Origin: a virus
Direction: 5' to 3' (one strand)
Length of the DNA: 41,029 nt
Virus record (IMG/VR): IMGVR_UViG_3300032291_001563
Coordinates: 1-41,029 of that record
This document shows, in pieces, positions 1 through 10,355 of this stretch. The position numbers and the translations under genes are program-made. Position 1 is the stretch's first letter, and each line of letters starts with the position of its first letter. The notes under the pieces are model-generated. The model made no database searches. It saw only the letters and a list, made by a program, of their open reading frames with translations, and was not told the origin of the DNA.

Positions 1-123
1 AAGGGTGCTTGGATGGAGCTCCGGCGCCAGCTGCTGGGCTACAAGCTAGATGACAAGAAGCTGGAAACTGATGCCGTAATGGCACTGGCGCTGTCGGTGA
101 GGCACGCGACCAGAAACCCTTCG
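1..123. repeat. Terminal direct repeat (circular join)
   Basis: Bases 1-123 are identical to 40907-41029. The repeat lies inside the large terminase gene, whose frame continues smoothly from the end of the window into the start. The simplest reading is a circular or terminally redundant genome whose assembly was opened in terL with a short overlap. A true short direct terminal repeat cannot be excluded from sequence alone. Confidence 0.95.
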
Positions 124-177
124 AACCCGGTGACGAAGCCTGTGTTCAGCTATTTTGGGGAGATTGCAAATGCCTAA
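1..177 (+). CDS. terL: Terminase large subunit, C-terminal part
   Basis: This is the C-terminal end of the packaging ATPase/nuclease whose main part is at 39581-41029. It enters the window in frame 1 and stops at TAA 175-177. It contains the TDAVMALAL segment, whose aspartate (residue 466 of the joined 500-aa protein) fits the last metal-binding acid of the RNase H-like terminase nuclease. The stop overlaps the portal start codon at 170 by 8 bases, the usual close packing of terL and portal genes. Bases 1-123 are duplicated at the window end, so this entry and the one at 39581 are one gene. Confidence 0.93.
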   Translation, partial: KGAWMELRRQLLGYKLDDKKLETDAVMALALSVRHATRNPSNPVTKPVFSYFGEIANA

Positions 178-2434
178 AGACAAACTAAAGATGACCTCTG
201 GGTCATTCGTGGATGGGAAGGAAGTACCTTCTCTAATCACGACTGACCCTAACGTCGTCACTCCGGGTAATATCCAGGGTATCAAGAAGGCTATCGAGAC
301 CGCCCGCAAGGAGATCCGTGGCCAGAAGACTGCAGCAGTTGCTGCTCCTGGTACCCCAATCAAGACAGAAGCCACACCAGCTGCTACGAAAGGCCGCAAG
401 GCACGCGCACTCCCCAGCGCTATTGCCAATGGTCGTACGAAGAAGGCTGGCTCAGGCCGCACCATCAATGACGCCCTCATCTCCGGCGGCAAGGTGCGTG
501 TCTCCAAGATTAATCCAAAGTTCGACCGACTGCAGGCCCTCACCGCCGAGCAGAAGAAGGGCATGTCACTGGAGCGCCAGCGCCTCAACCAGCTTGGCGA
601 GGTAGCTGAGGAGAACGAGGACTTCCTCCTGGCACTCGAGGCCATGAACCGCAAGCAGCTGGTAGAGCCGGAGCAGAACCGCATGCGTGCGATCTACCGA
701 CGCTACGACCACTACTTCCACCCTAACACCTTCACCCTTGGTGGTGCGGATCACTGGGCAGAGGACCCAAGCGCACGGCTCTCAGGCCGCTCGCACGTGT
801 CGGTCAACCTGCACGCTTCCTACGTCCAGATCCCAGCCTCACTGCAGGCTGTCACCCCTGTTATTAACTACGTCCCAACTGGCCCTACCGAAGGCGAGCG
901 AAACCAGGCTTCACGCAGAGAGCGTCTCATGTACGCTTGGTGGGATGCCAATGACATGGACCTCAAGCTCGAAGAGGCAGCTCTTCTCAAGGCCCTGTAC
1001 GGCAACACCGCTGCCAAGATCTTCTGGGATCCGATCAAGAAGATGCCACGCATCCAGATCGTCGACACCCCAGAAAACCTCTACGTTGGCTACGGCAGCT
1101 CTGACTACACCCGTGTAGATTGGGCTCTGTACAGCTACGGCCTGTCCCCACAGGCTGTGCTAGAGGAGTGGGGCGTTGACGTGATCCCGGTACGAGATGG
1201 CAACCAGTGGTTCCCATACACCTCGTCCAGCACGCATGACGACCCAATCGCCAGCATCTACCTGAACAGCTACCACCGCGATCCGATCCGCTACCAGACG
1301 GCGTACGACCAGATGAAGATCGAGATCATGGACTACTGGTACAAGCACCCTACTGCCCCAGGCAAGCCACCTCTCGTGTGCAACGCTATCATCGTCGGCA
1401 ACACCGTCGTGAAGCGCACTGAGCACCCTGAGCTTGAGGGGATCATCCCTTACATCATGCTCCGGAACAGCATGATCCCAGGCAGCCCATACGGCAAGCC
1501 TGAGCTGTACGACATCGAGCAGCTCCTCCGGGAGAAGGACGAGAAGATCACGGCGCAAGCCCAGATGATCCACTCCGTCGTTGGCGGTCAGATGTGGCAG
1601 CTCACTGGCGCTGAGGCTCCCGATGAGGTCCCGGCCAACGCCATCCCGAAGCCAAACCAGGTCGCTACCCCTGGGGCCGGGAACCGCATCGAATCCATCA
1701 ACCCATTCATTCCTCAGTTCCAAGTAGAGGATTACAACAAGCGTATCGACCGTGAACTTGCAGTCGCCTCTGGCTTGAACGATCTTCTACTTGGACTTGC
1801 TCCATCTAGCGTGCTTGGCTCGAGCCGTGCGATTGCGCAACTCATGGCCAACTACGAAGCTCGCATCTCCCCGAAGCGCAAGCTCCTTTACAGCTGGATC
1901 CAGCAGGTATGGGAAGTGTGCGCACGCGTGTGGGAGAACAAGGACAAGGCAGTTGCCAACGTCATCGATGGCGAATACTCCATCATGCTGACGCCACCAG
2001 AGCTCACACCACGAGACACCATCGAGCTTGCTCAGACTGCCATTAACCTGGTGCAGAACCGACTCTGGTCGGCAGAGCGTGCAATGGATCGCATGGGCGT
2101 AAGCGATCCAGAGGGCGAGAAGGACCTGATCCGCGACGAGCAGACAGACGCCACGCTCAACCCAGCTGCGGTACAGACGATGGGTGCGCTCATCCAGATG
2201 TTCTCGCAGATGCAGCAGCAGGCTCCTGAGGCAGCTCAGCAGCAGGCAGCAGCAGGGCAGGCAAGCGCCATGGAGGCCATGGCTAGCATGAACCCACCAC
2301 AGGGTGGCATGCCAATGCTCAACTCACCAACGGATGGCGCCGTGCCTCCGCAAGAAGCTCTCCCTCAGAACGCGCAAGAGGGCGGAGCAGACATAATGTC
2401 AATGCTTCAATCAATGCAGGGAGGTAATGAATAA
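170..2434 (+). CDS. Portal protein
   Basis: A 754-aa protein in the position expected for the portal, the dodecameric ring at the capsid vertex through which DNA is packaged and ejected. The middle and C-terminal parts look like large podovirus-type portals: a long alpha/beta body, then a helical stretch around GLNDLLLGLAPSSVLGSSRA and a Gln/Ala/Met-rich tail. The first 110 or so residues are a Lys/Ala-rich, low-complexity extension not typical of the family. An in-frame TTG at 155 would remove the Shine-Dalgarno site GGGGAG at 157-162, so ATG 170 is preferred. The gene overlaps the end of terL and is followed by a coupled ATAATG junction at 2431-2436. The assignment rests on position and general resemblance, not on a single catalytic motif. 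Confidence 0.85.
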   Translation: MPKDKLKMTSGSFVDGKEVPSLITTDPNVVTPGNIQGIKKAIETARKEIRGQKTAAVAAPGTPIKTEATPAATKGRKARALPSAIANGRTKKAGSGRTINDALISGGKVRVSKINPKFDRLQALTAEQKKGMSLERQRLNQLGEVAEENEDFLLALEAMNRKQLVEPEQNRMRAIYRRYDHYFHPNTFTLGGADHWAEDPSARLSGRSHVSVNLHASYVQIPASLQAVTPVINYVPTGPTEGERNQASRRERLMYAWWDANDMDLKLEEAALLKALYGNTAAKIFWDPIKKMPRIQIVDTPENLYVGYGSSDYTRVDWALYSYGLSPQAVLEEWGVDVIPVRDGNQWFPYTSSSTHDDPIASIYLNSYHRDPIRYQTAYDQMKIEIMDYWYKHPTAPGKPPLVCNAIIVGNTVVKRTEHPELEGIIPYIMLRNSMIPGSPYGKPELYDIEQLLREKDEKITAQAQMIHSVVGGQMWQLTGAEAPDEVPANAIPKPNQVATPGAGNRIESINPFIPQFQVEDYNKRIDRELAVASGLNDLLLGLAPSSVLGSSRAIAQLMANYEARISPKRKLLYSWIQQVWEVCARVWENKDKAVANVIDGEYSIMLTPPELTPRDTIELAQTAINLVQNRLWSAERAMDRMGVSDPEGEKDLIRDEQTDATLNPAAVQTMGALIQMFSQMQQQAPEAAQQQAAAGQASAMEAMASMNPPQGGMPMLNSPTDGAVPPQEALPQNAQEGGADIMSMLQSMQGGNE

Positions 2435-5232
2435 TGGCCCGACGTGGTAGCTTCGGCAGATCAGGCACAACGCAGAACCTTTCTGTACTCGTGTACCAGC
2501 TGGTCAAGGAGCAGATGAGCACTGAGCTCACGAACATCCTTAACGCTTACGAGAACAACATGAAGGACGGTAGATACACCACCCAGTTCAATGGTCAGAA
2601 CGTAGACGGCGAGTACGTCATGACGTACATGTCGCAGATGCTCCAGGGCTTCCCGCCTGGATCGACTGAGTACGAGACCCTCAACTCGCAGCTGGCAACA
2701 TTCCGTTCACGATACCAGCGCGATGTACAGAACCTTGTTATTGACTCGATGAACAATGGAACCCAGATTGACTTCGGCCTTCTCGGGCCGGCGTTCTCCA
2801 ATAAGGGGATCGCAGAGGTGGAACTCTCCGACGTCCGTAACTGGGCAGACGGAGAGATCGCTGCCTTGCTCGAGAATGGCGATAGCGCCCAGGCCGACAA
2901 GATTAAGGGCGCAGTCTTCGTTGCCGGGTTCAACGTTGAGAACGACGGCAAGGTTGCCGCCGTCAACAACGAGACCATGACCAGAGGACAATACAATAAC
3001 TGGCTAAAGGGCCAGCTTCAAGGCGCTCTCGACGCTGGCTACACAAAGGACAGCGAAGCGTACCGTGGCATCCTAAAGCTACAGGCTGAGGCTGCTAAGC
3101 AGGCTAAGTCTGAAGGCGAGGGAAAGGCAGCCGAGGCGGTCGTCAAGAAGTTCAACGCTATCAAGAGCGCACTAAACGACAAGGCCAGAGACATGCTCCA
3201 GGCATATGCTGATGCCAATGGCATCAACATGGCTGAGATCAACTCACTCATCGGCCAGGCTAAGGGCGACTTTGTTTACTACGAAACGATGCAGACCCTC
3301 GCTTCTGCTATCGGCAAGGGCGGCGAGTACGATGGATTCTACGGCGACGTAACAAGATTCGCTGGGGATCAGCTGCTCTCAGAGTTCAACGCTTTGGTTG
3401 TAGGCAGCCAATCGCAACTTATTGACCTTAGGGATAACGGCCTAGGCGGCCTGTCTGAAGAAGATAGACTTAAGATCAAGGGTGACCTCGATGGCGAGAT
3501 CGCCACAGGTAACGCATACGTTTCGCAAAGCGGCATCCCGTTCAGCTCTGGCGGAAGTGTAAGCGCCCTTGACTCACTGTACACCGGGCTAGGCGCTGCT
3601 GGCGTGTACTTCAGAAGCGACGGCTCAACCAAGATCGGAGAGGGCGGACATCCTGAGGCTGTATTCGCAGTCATGAAGGAGTTTGGTGACAAGCTCGGTG
3701 ACGTCGAAGGATACTCACTACTCAAGTCACTTGCCAAGGGCGATATCCCTGTCACGCTCATCGAGGGCTTTGGCAGCGAACTCATCCAAGACAACAACCC
3801 ACCTGACGGCGTGATCAGCTCGGCAGAATGGAAGACCGCCTTCGAGAACGGTCTATCACGAGACACGTTTGCTAGCATCGAGGAAGCAGCCGCGACGAAG
3901 GCTGCCACACTTGTAATGCCTTCGGTTGGCGGGTCTGCTACAATCTCACCAAAGAGCTTGGTAAAGATTGTGCTCGGCGCTCACATGAGCAGCTACATGC
4001 TGGCTAACGGCGGGCAGGTTGTCATCCGCCCAACCGGCACTGTGACGATCAGCGATGCATCCTCGCCAGCTGGCCCGCTTGCACGTCCTGCCCTCATCAA
4101 GGTAGGCGGCAAGACCTACGGCGGTATCAGCGAACCATTGACGATTAGCCAGGTAACTGAGGGATCGCAAGAGGCAACAGACTGGGCAGCAGCGAACACA
4201 AATATGCAGATTAACGTTTACAGGACTGGTGGCCCAGGGGACAAGAATGCTGGCATCTACGTCAGTATTGTCGGAGGGCTAGAAGGGCCTAATGGCAAGG
4301 CGCCGAACGGCATCATCATCCCTTACGACAAGTTCAAGCGCTGGATGCGTGACGTTGCTGGAGTCGACATCGATGACAGAACCTTCATGGTGCCAAACTC
4401 GCAAGAGCCTGCCATCATCAGGGTGTCCTCAACCGACCGTGCCACAGCAGAAGGCATTGACATCAACAAGGCTCTCGCTGGGATCACTAACCCAGACAGC
4501 GAATACTTCATTGGTAGGTCTACTACTGGCAAGGGAGCTGGCATTATGCAGCTCACAGAGACTGGGGTTACCAGCCTACAGGATCCTGGGTTTATTACTG
4601 ATCCAGCCAATGTCAAGGGCGCTATCGACGAGGCATTTAAGAATCCATCAGATATCTTGTCTAGGGCTACTGCGTACGCAGCCGCAAGAGGAGAGCAGGT
4701 AACTCAGAAGGACTTGATCAAGGCCGTCTACGCAAGCATCCCTGGCATCCCTACGACGTACAACATGGACCTCCAGGCTGAGCAGTTTGGTAAATACGGT
4801 GACGTTGGCGCAAGGATCACAGCGTTGTTCCCAAATATTAAGTCCGGGGCTCCAGTGATTCCGAAGGGTGAGGGTACTGTCCCTGGGACAACGTACCCAG
4901 CTCCGTCTATCCCACAAGACCCTGTGCCGACTTGGCGCCAGCCTCAGGTAACGCCAAACAATGGACGCGGGCCAGAGATCCCAAATAGCACAACGCCTGC
5001 TCCTGCAATCCCAACTCCAGCTGGAGGGTCTGGGAAGAAGGACGACGGCGGACCGTTTGGATTCCTTGGCGAAGTATTCCGGAACATCCCGAATATCTTT
5101 GGGGCTCCAAAGGTTGGCACTACAAAGCCAGCCGAAACGAAGCCTGTTACCGCCAAGCCGAAGGAGACCAAGCCGGTATCGTACTCGCTCACTCCTAGAA
5201 ATAGACCACCTGGAACTGGAGGCAATGTTTAA
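2434..5232 (+). CDS. Large structural protein, 932 aa, function unknown
   Basis: A 932-aa protein between portal and a second giant gene. It is mostly soluble and alpha-helical in the first 350 residues, then Gly/Ser-rich mixed sequence, and ends in a Pro/Thr/Lys-rich tail of roughly 120 residues (from about residue 810) with repeated TKP and PAP patterns. No catalytic motif was recognised. Its start overlaps the portal stop by one base (TAATG) and a GGGAGG site lies just upstream. Its place in the head region suggests a virion component, possibly an internal protein ejected with DNA or a protein lining the portal, but this is inferred from position and size. Its last codon overlaps the next ATG, so the three genes are probably translationally coupled. 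Confidence 0.8.
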   Translation: MARRGSFGRSGTTQNLSVLVYQLVKEQMSTELTNILNAYENNMKDGRYTTQFNGQNVDGEYVMTYMSQMLQGFPPGSTEYETLNSQLATFRSRYQRDVQNLVIDSMNNGTQIDFGLLGPAFSNKGIAEVELSDVRNWADGEIAALLENGDSAQADKIKGAVFVAGFNVENDGKVAAVNNETMTRGQYNNWLKGQLQGALDAGYTKDSEAYRGILKLQAEAAKQAKSEGEGKAAEAVVKKFNAIKSALNDKARDMLQAYADANGINMAEINSLIGQAKGDFVYYETMQTLASAIGKGGEYDGFYGDVTRFAGDQLLSEFNALVVGSQSQLIDLRDNGLGGLSEEDRLKIKGDLDGEIATGNAYVSQSGIPFSSGGSVSALDSLYTGLGAAGVYFRSDGSTKIGEGGHPEAVFAVMKEFGDKLGDVEGYSLLKSLAKGDIPVTLIEGFGSELIQDNNPPDGVISSAEWKTAFENGLSRDTFASIEEAAATKAATLVMPSVGGSATISPKSLVKIVLGAHMSSYMLANGGQVVIRPTGTVTISDASSPAGPLARPALIKVGGKTYGGISEPLTISQVTEGSQEATDWAAANTNMQINVYRTGGPGDKNAGIYVSIVGGLEGPNGKAPNGIIIPYDKFKRWMRDVAGVDIDDRTFMVPNSQEPAIIRVSSTDRATAEGIDINKALAGITNPDSEYFIGRSTTGKGAGIMQLTETGVTSLQDPGFITDPANVKGAIDEAFKNPSDILSRATAYAAARGEQVTQKDLIKAVYASIPGIPTTYNMDLQAEQFGKYGDVGARITALFPNIKSGAPVIPKGEGTVPGTTYPAPSIPQDPVPTWRQPQVTPNNGRGPEIPNSTTPAPAIPTPAGGSGKKDDGGPFGFLGEVFRNIPNIFGAPKVGTTKPAETKPVTAKPKETKPVSYSLTPRNRPPGTGGNV

Positions 5233-8200
5233 TGCCACTATACTACGACCAGCCACCACAGCGTCTACCTGGTAACGAAGTAAGTACCAGGGATCTTCGG
5301 ATCAATCTTGACATTGGTGGAGATCAGAAGGTAAAGGATCTGCGCCCAGACGAGCAGCTGTTTGCTGCAATGGGCGGCGCAGTAACTGACACCATCAAGA
5401 CTGGTATCTCTATCGGCAGCAAGATCCCGCTTCTTAGCGATGCGGTAAAGTTTGTAGCTGATAGCCCTGTCGGCTTTGTCGTGGGCAAGAGCCTAGAGGC
5501 CCTGCAGCTTTCGTCTAACATCGTAAGCACTGGCGGAGCGTTCCTGCGAAAGGCTCTGACACGCAAGGAAGATCTGCCAGCAGACATCCAGAGAATGATT
5601 AACTCTGGGGCTGACGAGATGGACGTACTCAACTACATGGTGAAGACACAACGAGCATGGAGCGACTCCCCTGAAGCCAACCTGGTATTCAGCCTCCTGA
5701 CAGATCCACTCACGTACACGCCTGCCGTACTTGGAAAGGTCGGTATGCTCAAGCCTGCAGTCGGCGTCGCTACCGGTGTTGCCGGCGGCGTGGCCGGTGG
5801 TGCAGCTGCTGGCGCAATGGGCCTTGGACCTATCGGCGCAGTCGGCGGCGGTATTATCGGTGGAGTTGTCGGCGCAAGAAAAGCTGGCCAGTTTGCTGGT
5901 CGTGCCCTTGAGCGTGCCGGAAAGCTAGAGCGAGTTGCTCAGCGAGCGAAGCTGGCTGGCAAAGAAGTCCTCGAATCCGACGTTGCCGCATTCGGCGGAG
6001 AACTTACTACCGCAGAGAAGCTTGCCATTGGACTAAACAAGCCAAGAGGCATGAACCTCAGCGAGAGACTTGCCATTGGTCGACAGGCTACACAGGCGAT
6101 TGCCAAGGCTGAGAAAATCCTAGAAGGAGCCAAGGACCCAGGCGTCATCCAGGCCCAGAAGAAAATCATCTCTAATGCGCAAGAGGCAATGAAGGACGCT
6201 AACGCCATTGACGAGGGGATCATCTACGGAACGTACAGCGCCCTTAAGGCTATGACTGAGACGGCAAGCGGCCCCATGAAGTACCTAGCTTCTGCCTTCA
6301 CTGTGCCTGCCCACATGCTTATGCAGAGAGAGTTGGGCGGCATTAGGCTGAACGAGCGTGTTGCCAAGTATGGCGCTGGCATCTTTGGCGACGGCGTGAC
6401 GTCGTCGTTCAACGAGCTGGTTGGAAGAGGCATTGCCAACTTCGGCATGATCGGCATGCAGAACGTCTTCCTTGGGAAGAACACATACAGAGCAACCAAC
6501 GTAGCTGAGCGCATTGCCAAGGCATACTTCGACGCGAAGCAAGACCTAAGAACCCTTAGCGGTGCCGGAGCAGAGGTAAGATTCACCCCACAAGAAGTCA
6601 TTGAGCAGATGCGAACGAACGTTTCCGCTGCTGCCGCCCAGGGCGGGGACACAGGTATCGTCGGCATGTTTGACGCCACCAACCTTGAAGAGCTCACAAA
6701 GCGCATCGAGTTCCTATCCAGCGTAGACCAGCAGGCTGCTGCACTGACGCCTGGACGCGGCACCATCCCACAGATTAAGGCTCTTGCCAACTACATCGAG
6801 AGCGAGATGAACATCGGAGACATCCAGGCTATCCGACGTGCCAACCCAGACGCACCAGCCGGGCAGGCGTTCGAGAAGACGTTTGTGTCCCAGATCAAGG
6901 AGTCTGGCGTTGAGGCATTCCACCAGGCTGGTGTTGATCAGATTAAGAATCAGATGGTCAAGCTCACGTTCGAGGTTCGCAACAAGCAGGTTGCCAGGAC
7001 CATGTTCGAGCAGCATGCCAAGTCGGCCACTATCGCCCTTGGGCAGAAGTGGGAGGAAGTTGCCGCTGCATGGCGCCGAACGTTCGAAGAGAGATTCGGT
7101 AAGTTCTACGATGAGCGTGGTCTTCCCAAGAGCGAGGCAGCCATTGACGAGGCAGCAGAAGAGATGCTGTTTGTGCAGTCCATCGGCTACTCTGGCGCAA
7201 GCGAAGTCACCGGCACTGTGAACAGACTCTTCGACAGAGTCCAGGCAGCCGACCCAACGCTGATCGCCGAGATCGGGCAGGAGTCATTCGAGCAGCTGCA
7301 GAACATCTTCTCAGAGATTGGCGGCAAGGTCAACGTCGTATCCAAGTATCACCTATTTAGCGACACAGCCACAGCCCTACGCCATGCCTACATGCTTGTG
7401 GAGAAGGCGACACCAGAAGCTACGTCGAGGTACGTAGACGATGAAGCCAGACTGGTAACGGTAAACATTGAAGACAACGTTAGCTCCAGCGTAGCTCGCA
7501 GAGCTGGATCGTACGGCGACGTAGCTACGATCAAGCGCCAGCTCCAGAAAATGGCCACCAATCCTAAGGCGCCAAGAGGATACGTCAAGATCCTCAACAA
7601 GCTTATTGATGGGATTGACAACACAAGCAACCTTGACGATGTGCGAGCCATGTGGGCTAAGACAGCGGCAGATGAGCTTGACGACGTCAGGGCTTTCGGT
7701 GGCACTAAGAACCATAAGGAGATCTACGAGTTCCTGCGCGAGGCTATCGACCAGGGGCTTACCTCAAAGAAGCTTTCAGATCGCCAGATCGCCAGGCTCT
7801 CGTCAGCTCTCCGCATCATTGGTTACGATGGAGACTTCATTGCAGGACTCAACAACGGTGCATACAGGGTTGCCCTTGCGCCAACCAACAACATGATCTA
7901 CAAGCCATCCTTCCTTGAGACGGCAACTGCCCAGGGCGGCAAGAGGGCTGGCATGTTCTCCAATAAGATCGTTCCGTTTATTGACAACACTAGCGAAAGC
8001 GTTATGAAGGTGTCGAAGCGGATGGTGCCAAATCCGGAGTACAAGTCTACGTTCCTACAGGAGTTTGGAACCAAGTGGTTTAGCGACATCCCACAGAAGT
8101 ACATCACCGCATCTATCAGACGGCGTATGGCTTCGTACCTAGCTCGCGGCGGCCTTGGCGAGGAGGCAGCAGATGCAGTGCTTGACGATCTTGTGCAGAG

Positions 8201-10343
8201 GGGTATCGCCAACGGCGTGTCCGCAAGAGGGCTTGAGACCACTGAGCACTACACAGCGTTTAAGAACGCTATTGATAGGGTCGGCGGTGTCGGCGCTTAC
8301 GAGAACTTTGTCCAGTCATACATGCGAAACACCGTTGATGGTGCGACTAAGTTCGATCCTACAAGAGCAGTAATGTACGCCTTCCGTGGCGACAAGAACG
8401 TCATCGGCGCTACCCAGTACGCTACAGGTGGCGCAAAGGTTTGGGCTCCGTGGATCGCAGGGTACACCGACAGAATCTATCCAACGCTTAAGTTCAAGAT
8501 GAACCCAATCTACTTTGTCCAAGAGTACCTTGAGAGCCCGACGTTAAACGCTGCTCGTGGTGTCGATGTCGATACCCTAGCCAGCATTAGCCGTGATGGC
8601 GCTATCTCCAACGTGAGCGCTGGCCAACTTAGAAACCTCAGTGACGTCGGTCCTGAAACTCAGAACTATCTGGACAACGTTAACTTCCTGGCTGTGTTCC
8701 GCAACGACGCTATTGCCCAGGCAACAACTGGCCGATACGATGATGTGGTTGCGGCCACTGGCCTGTGGCAGAACATCAAGACTGGTCGATCACTTAGCAA
8801 GCTTGCCCAGAATAAGGAGAAGTACAGAGACGCATTGGCGCTTGACCTAACGGCGAAGACGTTCTCTGAGACGCTAAGAAACAGAGACTTCAACACCTGG
8901 TCCGCCCTGTCCGCCCACTACGGCACGACCGACGCCCGCGCAATATTCACGAACTACGTGAACTATAGGCTGCGACTTGGCGACACGAAGCGTGTGCTCT
9001 CTGACATTGAAGCATCCAGGCCGGCAGGCGTTGGCTTCAACCGCATCCCTGACCCAGAGGGTAACGTCCGGTTTGCCGCTAAGGTAGAGCTAATCACTGG
9101 CAACAGCAGACTCCCTGAGGAGTTGGCTGGGCAGTTTGGTGGCAAGAACCTTGGGCCAGAGGAACTCCTCGAGTACTACACCCAGAACCCACACATCTGG
9201 AGAGCAGAGCTGGACAAGCACATGATCTCCCTGCAGGACGCTGGCTACGACATGACTGAGATCCTCCCTGTGGCTGAGACCCTTCGCAAGAGGATCATTA
9301 GACTAGAGGATGCCATGAGGGAGCAGGCCTACGTTCCAGAAGATATGCGTGGCTTCCTCTCCACCGCCGGTCTTGCTGAAGCATCAGACAAGCTGGGCGA
9401 GGTGCTCAATAGACTTGACATCCAGAGCATCGAGCTGATCCACAAGCAGTCTGCTCTCAGGACCCTGGCCAGCGCCTCTGGCATGATCAACCCTGAAGCG
9501 ATGACTGACCTTGGCGACATGGTTGTGCAGACCCTGCTAGTTGGTAAGGGCTTCTCGACTGAGGCGCAGAATGTTATCGACGCCGTGAATAGATCCATTG
9601 ACGCTGCCAAGAACGGTGGCGCAAACATGTTCACGGAAGGGCGGGCGTTCTCTGAGGCCGTGAGCAACGCCATGCGCGCAGAGATCGCAGCTGACCCAAG
9701 CCTGATTAGGGTGTTCCAGGAGAACAGCCTGGAGATCATCTCCAACCGCAGCGCAGAAGAGACCGTGTACAATGCGTTCCAGTACGCGTACACCAAGGCT
9801 CTCGAGCAGGCGAACAAGACGACCTACTACGCATCGCAGCGCTCGTTCTTCGAGCGTACGATTAACCACCCAATGCTTGGTTTCTATCCGTACAGCTACA
9901 TGTTCAAGAAGATCCTGCCAGAGTTCTACCAGCTGCTCTTCAAGGGCGGCTTTGGTGTCAAGGCCCCAGGCGCTGGATACTCTGCATACATGAATGTTCG
10001 TGACTATGTGGAGGCCCAGCTCGAAGAGGACCCATCGTTCCGCCGTGCGCTCGAGGCTAAGCCTGAGATGATGTACATGGCAACGATGCTTTTCCCAGGC
10101 GTGCCGTGGGATCTGTCAGTTGTGCCGCCGGTATGGGCGAGAAACATCTACAAGCGCCTTGCTACGGATAAGGACATCACCCTTACCAACATCCTCGTTG
10201 ACGACACACTTAGCAGATTCTCTGACTTTGGCCCATTCACAACAGTGCCTCTTGCACTAGAAGGTATTGGGCAAGCATTTGAAGATAATAGCCCGAAGCC
10301 TATCAGACGGGTTCCGTCTGCATTCCCTTCGAGCTTGGATTAA
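5232..10343 (+). CDS. Giant internal/ejection-type virion protein, 1703 aa
   Basis: A 1703-aa protein between the portal-linked 932-aa gene and scaffold. A striking Gly/Ala/Val-rich hydrophobic segment at about residues 175-215 (many GG and GxxxG pairs) could insert in a membrane. The rest is long, charged and helical, ending with an aromatic-rich segment around GFYPYSYMFKKILPEFYQLL. It is too long to be a scaffold or protease and lacks recognisable enzyme motifs. Giant proteins with glycine-zipper segments in the head module are typical of internal virion proteins that short-tailed phages eject to build a DNA channel. That role is inferred. A tape-measure role is possible but the position, upstream of the capsid gene, argues against it. 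Start ATG overlaps the previous stop and follows GGAGG. Confidence 0.8.
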   Translation: MPLYYDQPPQRLPGNEVSTRDLRINLDIGGDQKVKDLRPDEQLFAAMGGAVTDTIKTGISIGSKIPLLSDAVKFVADSPVGFVVGKSLEALQLSSNIVSTGGAFLRKALTRKEDLPADIQRMINSGADEMDVLNYMVKTQRAWSDSPEANLVFSLLTDPLTYTPAVLGKVGMLKPAVGVATGVAGGVAGGAAAGAMGLGPIGAVGGGIIGGVVGARKAGQFAGRALERAGKLERVAQRAKLAGKEVLESDVAAFGGELTTAEKLAIGLNKPRGMNLSERLAIGRQATQAIAKAEKILEGAKDPGVIQAQKKIISNAQEAMKDANAIDEGIIYGTYSALKAMTETASGPMKYLASAFTVPAHMLMQRELGGIRLNERVAKYGAGIFGDGVTSSFNELVGRGIANFGMIGMQNVFLGKNTYRATNVAERIAKAYFDAKQDLRTLSGAGAEVRFTPQEVIEQMRTNVSAAAAQGGDTGIVGMFDATNLEELTKRIEFLSSVDQQAAALTPGRGTIPQIKALANYIESEMNIGDIQAIRRANPDAPAGQAFEKTFVSQIKESGVEAFHQAGVDQIKNQMVKLTFEVRNKQVARTMFEQHAKSATIALGQKWEEVAAAWRRTFEERFGKFYDERGLPKSEAAIDEAAEEMLFVQSIGYSGASEVTGTVNRLFDRVQAADPTLIAEIGQESFEQLQNIFSEIGGKVNVVSKYHLFSDTATALRHAYMLVEKATPEATSRYVDDEARLVTVNIEDNVSSSVARRAGSYGDVATIKRQLQKMATNPKAPRGYVKILNKLIDGIDNTSNLDDVRAMWAKTAADELDDVRAFGGTKNHKEIYEFLREAIDQGLTSKKLSDRQIARLSSALRIIGYDGDFIAGLNNGAYRVALAPTNNMIYKPSFLETATAQGGKRAGMFSNKIVPFIDNTSESVMKVSKRMVPNPEYKSTFLQEFGTKWFSDIPQKYITASIRRRMASYLARGGLGEEAADAVLDDLVQRGIANGVSARGLETTEHYTAFKNAIDRVGGVGAYENFVQSYMRNTVDGATKFDPTRAVMYAFRGDKNVIGATQYATGGAKVWAPWIAGYTDRIYPTLKFKMNPIYFVQEYLESPTLNAARGVDVDTLASISRDGAISNVSAGQLRNLSDVGPETQNYLDNVNFLAVFRNDAIAQATTGRYDDVVAATGLWQNIKTGRSLSKLAQNKEKYRDALALDLTAKTFSETLRNRDFNTWSALSAHYGTTDARAIFTNYVNYRLRLGDTKRVLSDIEASRPAGVGFNRIPDPEGNVRFAAKVELITGNSRLPEELAGQFGGKNLGPEELLEYYTQNPHIWRAELDKHMISLQDAGYDMTEILPVAETLRKRIIRLEDAMREQAYVPEDMRGFLSTAGLAEASDKLGEVLNRLDIQSIELIHKQSALRTLASASGMINPEAMTDLGDMVVQTLLVGKGFSTEAQNVIDAVNRSIDAAKNGGANMFTEGRAFSEAVSNAMRAEIAADPSLIRVFQENSLEIISNRSAEETVYNAFQYAYTKALEQANKTTYYASQRSFFERTINHPMLGFYPYSYMFKKILPEFYQLLFKGGFGVKAPGAGYSAYMNVRDYVEAQLEEDPSFRRALEAKPEMMYMATMLFPGVPWDLSVVPPVWARNIYKRLATDKDITLTNILVDDTLSRFSDFGPFTTVPLALEGIGQAFEDNSPKPIRRVPSAFPSSLD

Positions 10344-10355
10344 AAGGAGGTCAAA

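Noticed and set aside
155-169. TTG start for the portal
   Set aside because: It would put the start inside the ribosome site GGGGAG that serves ATG 170.
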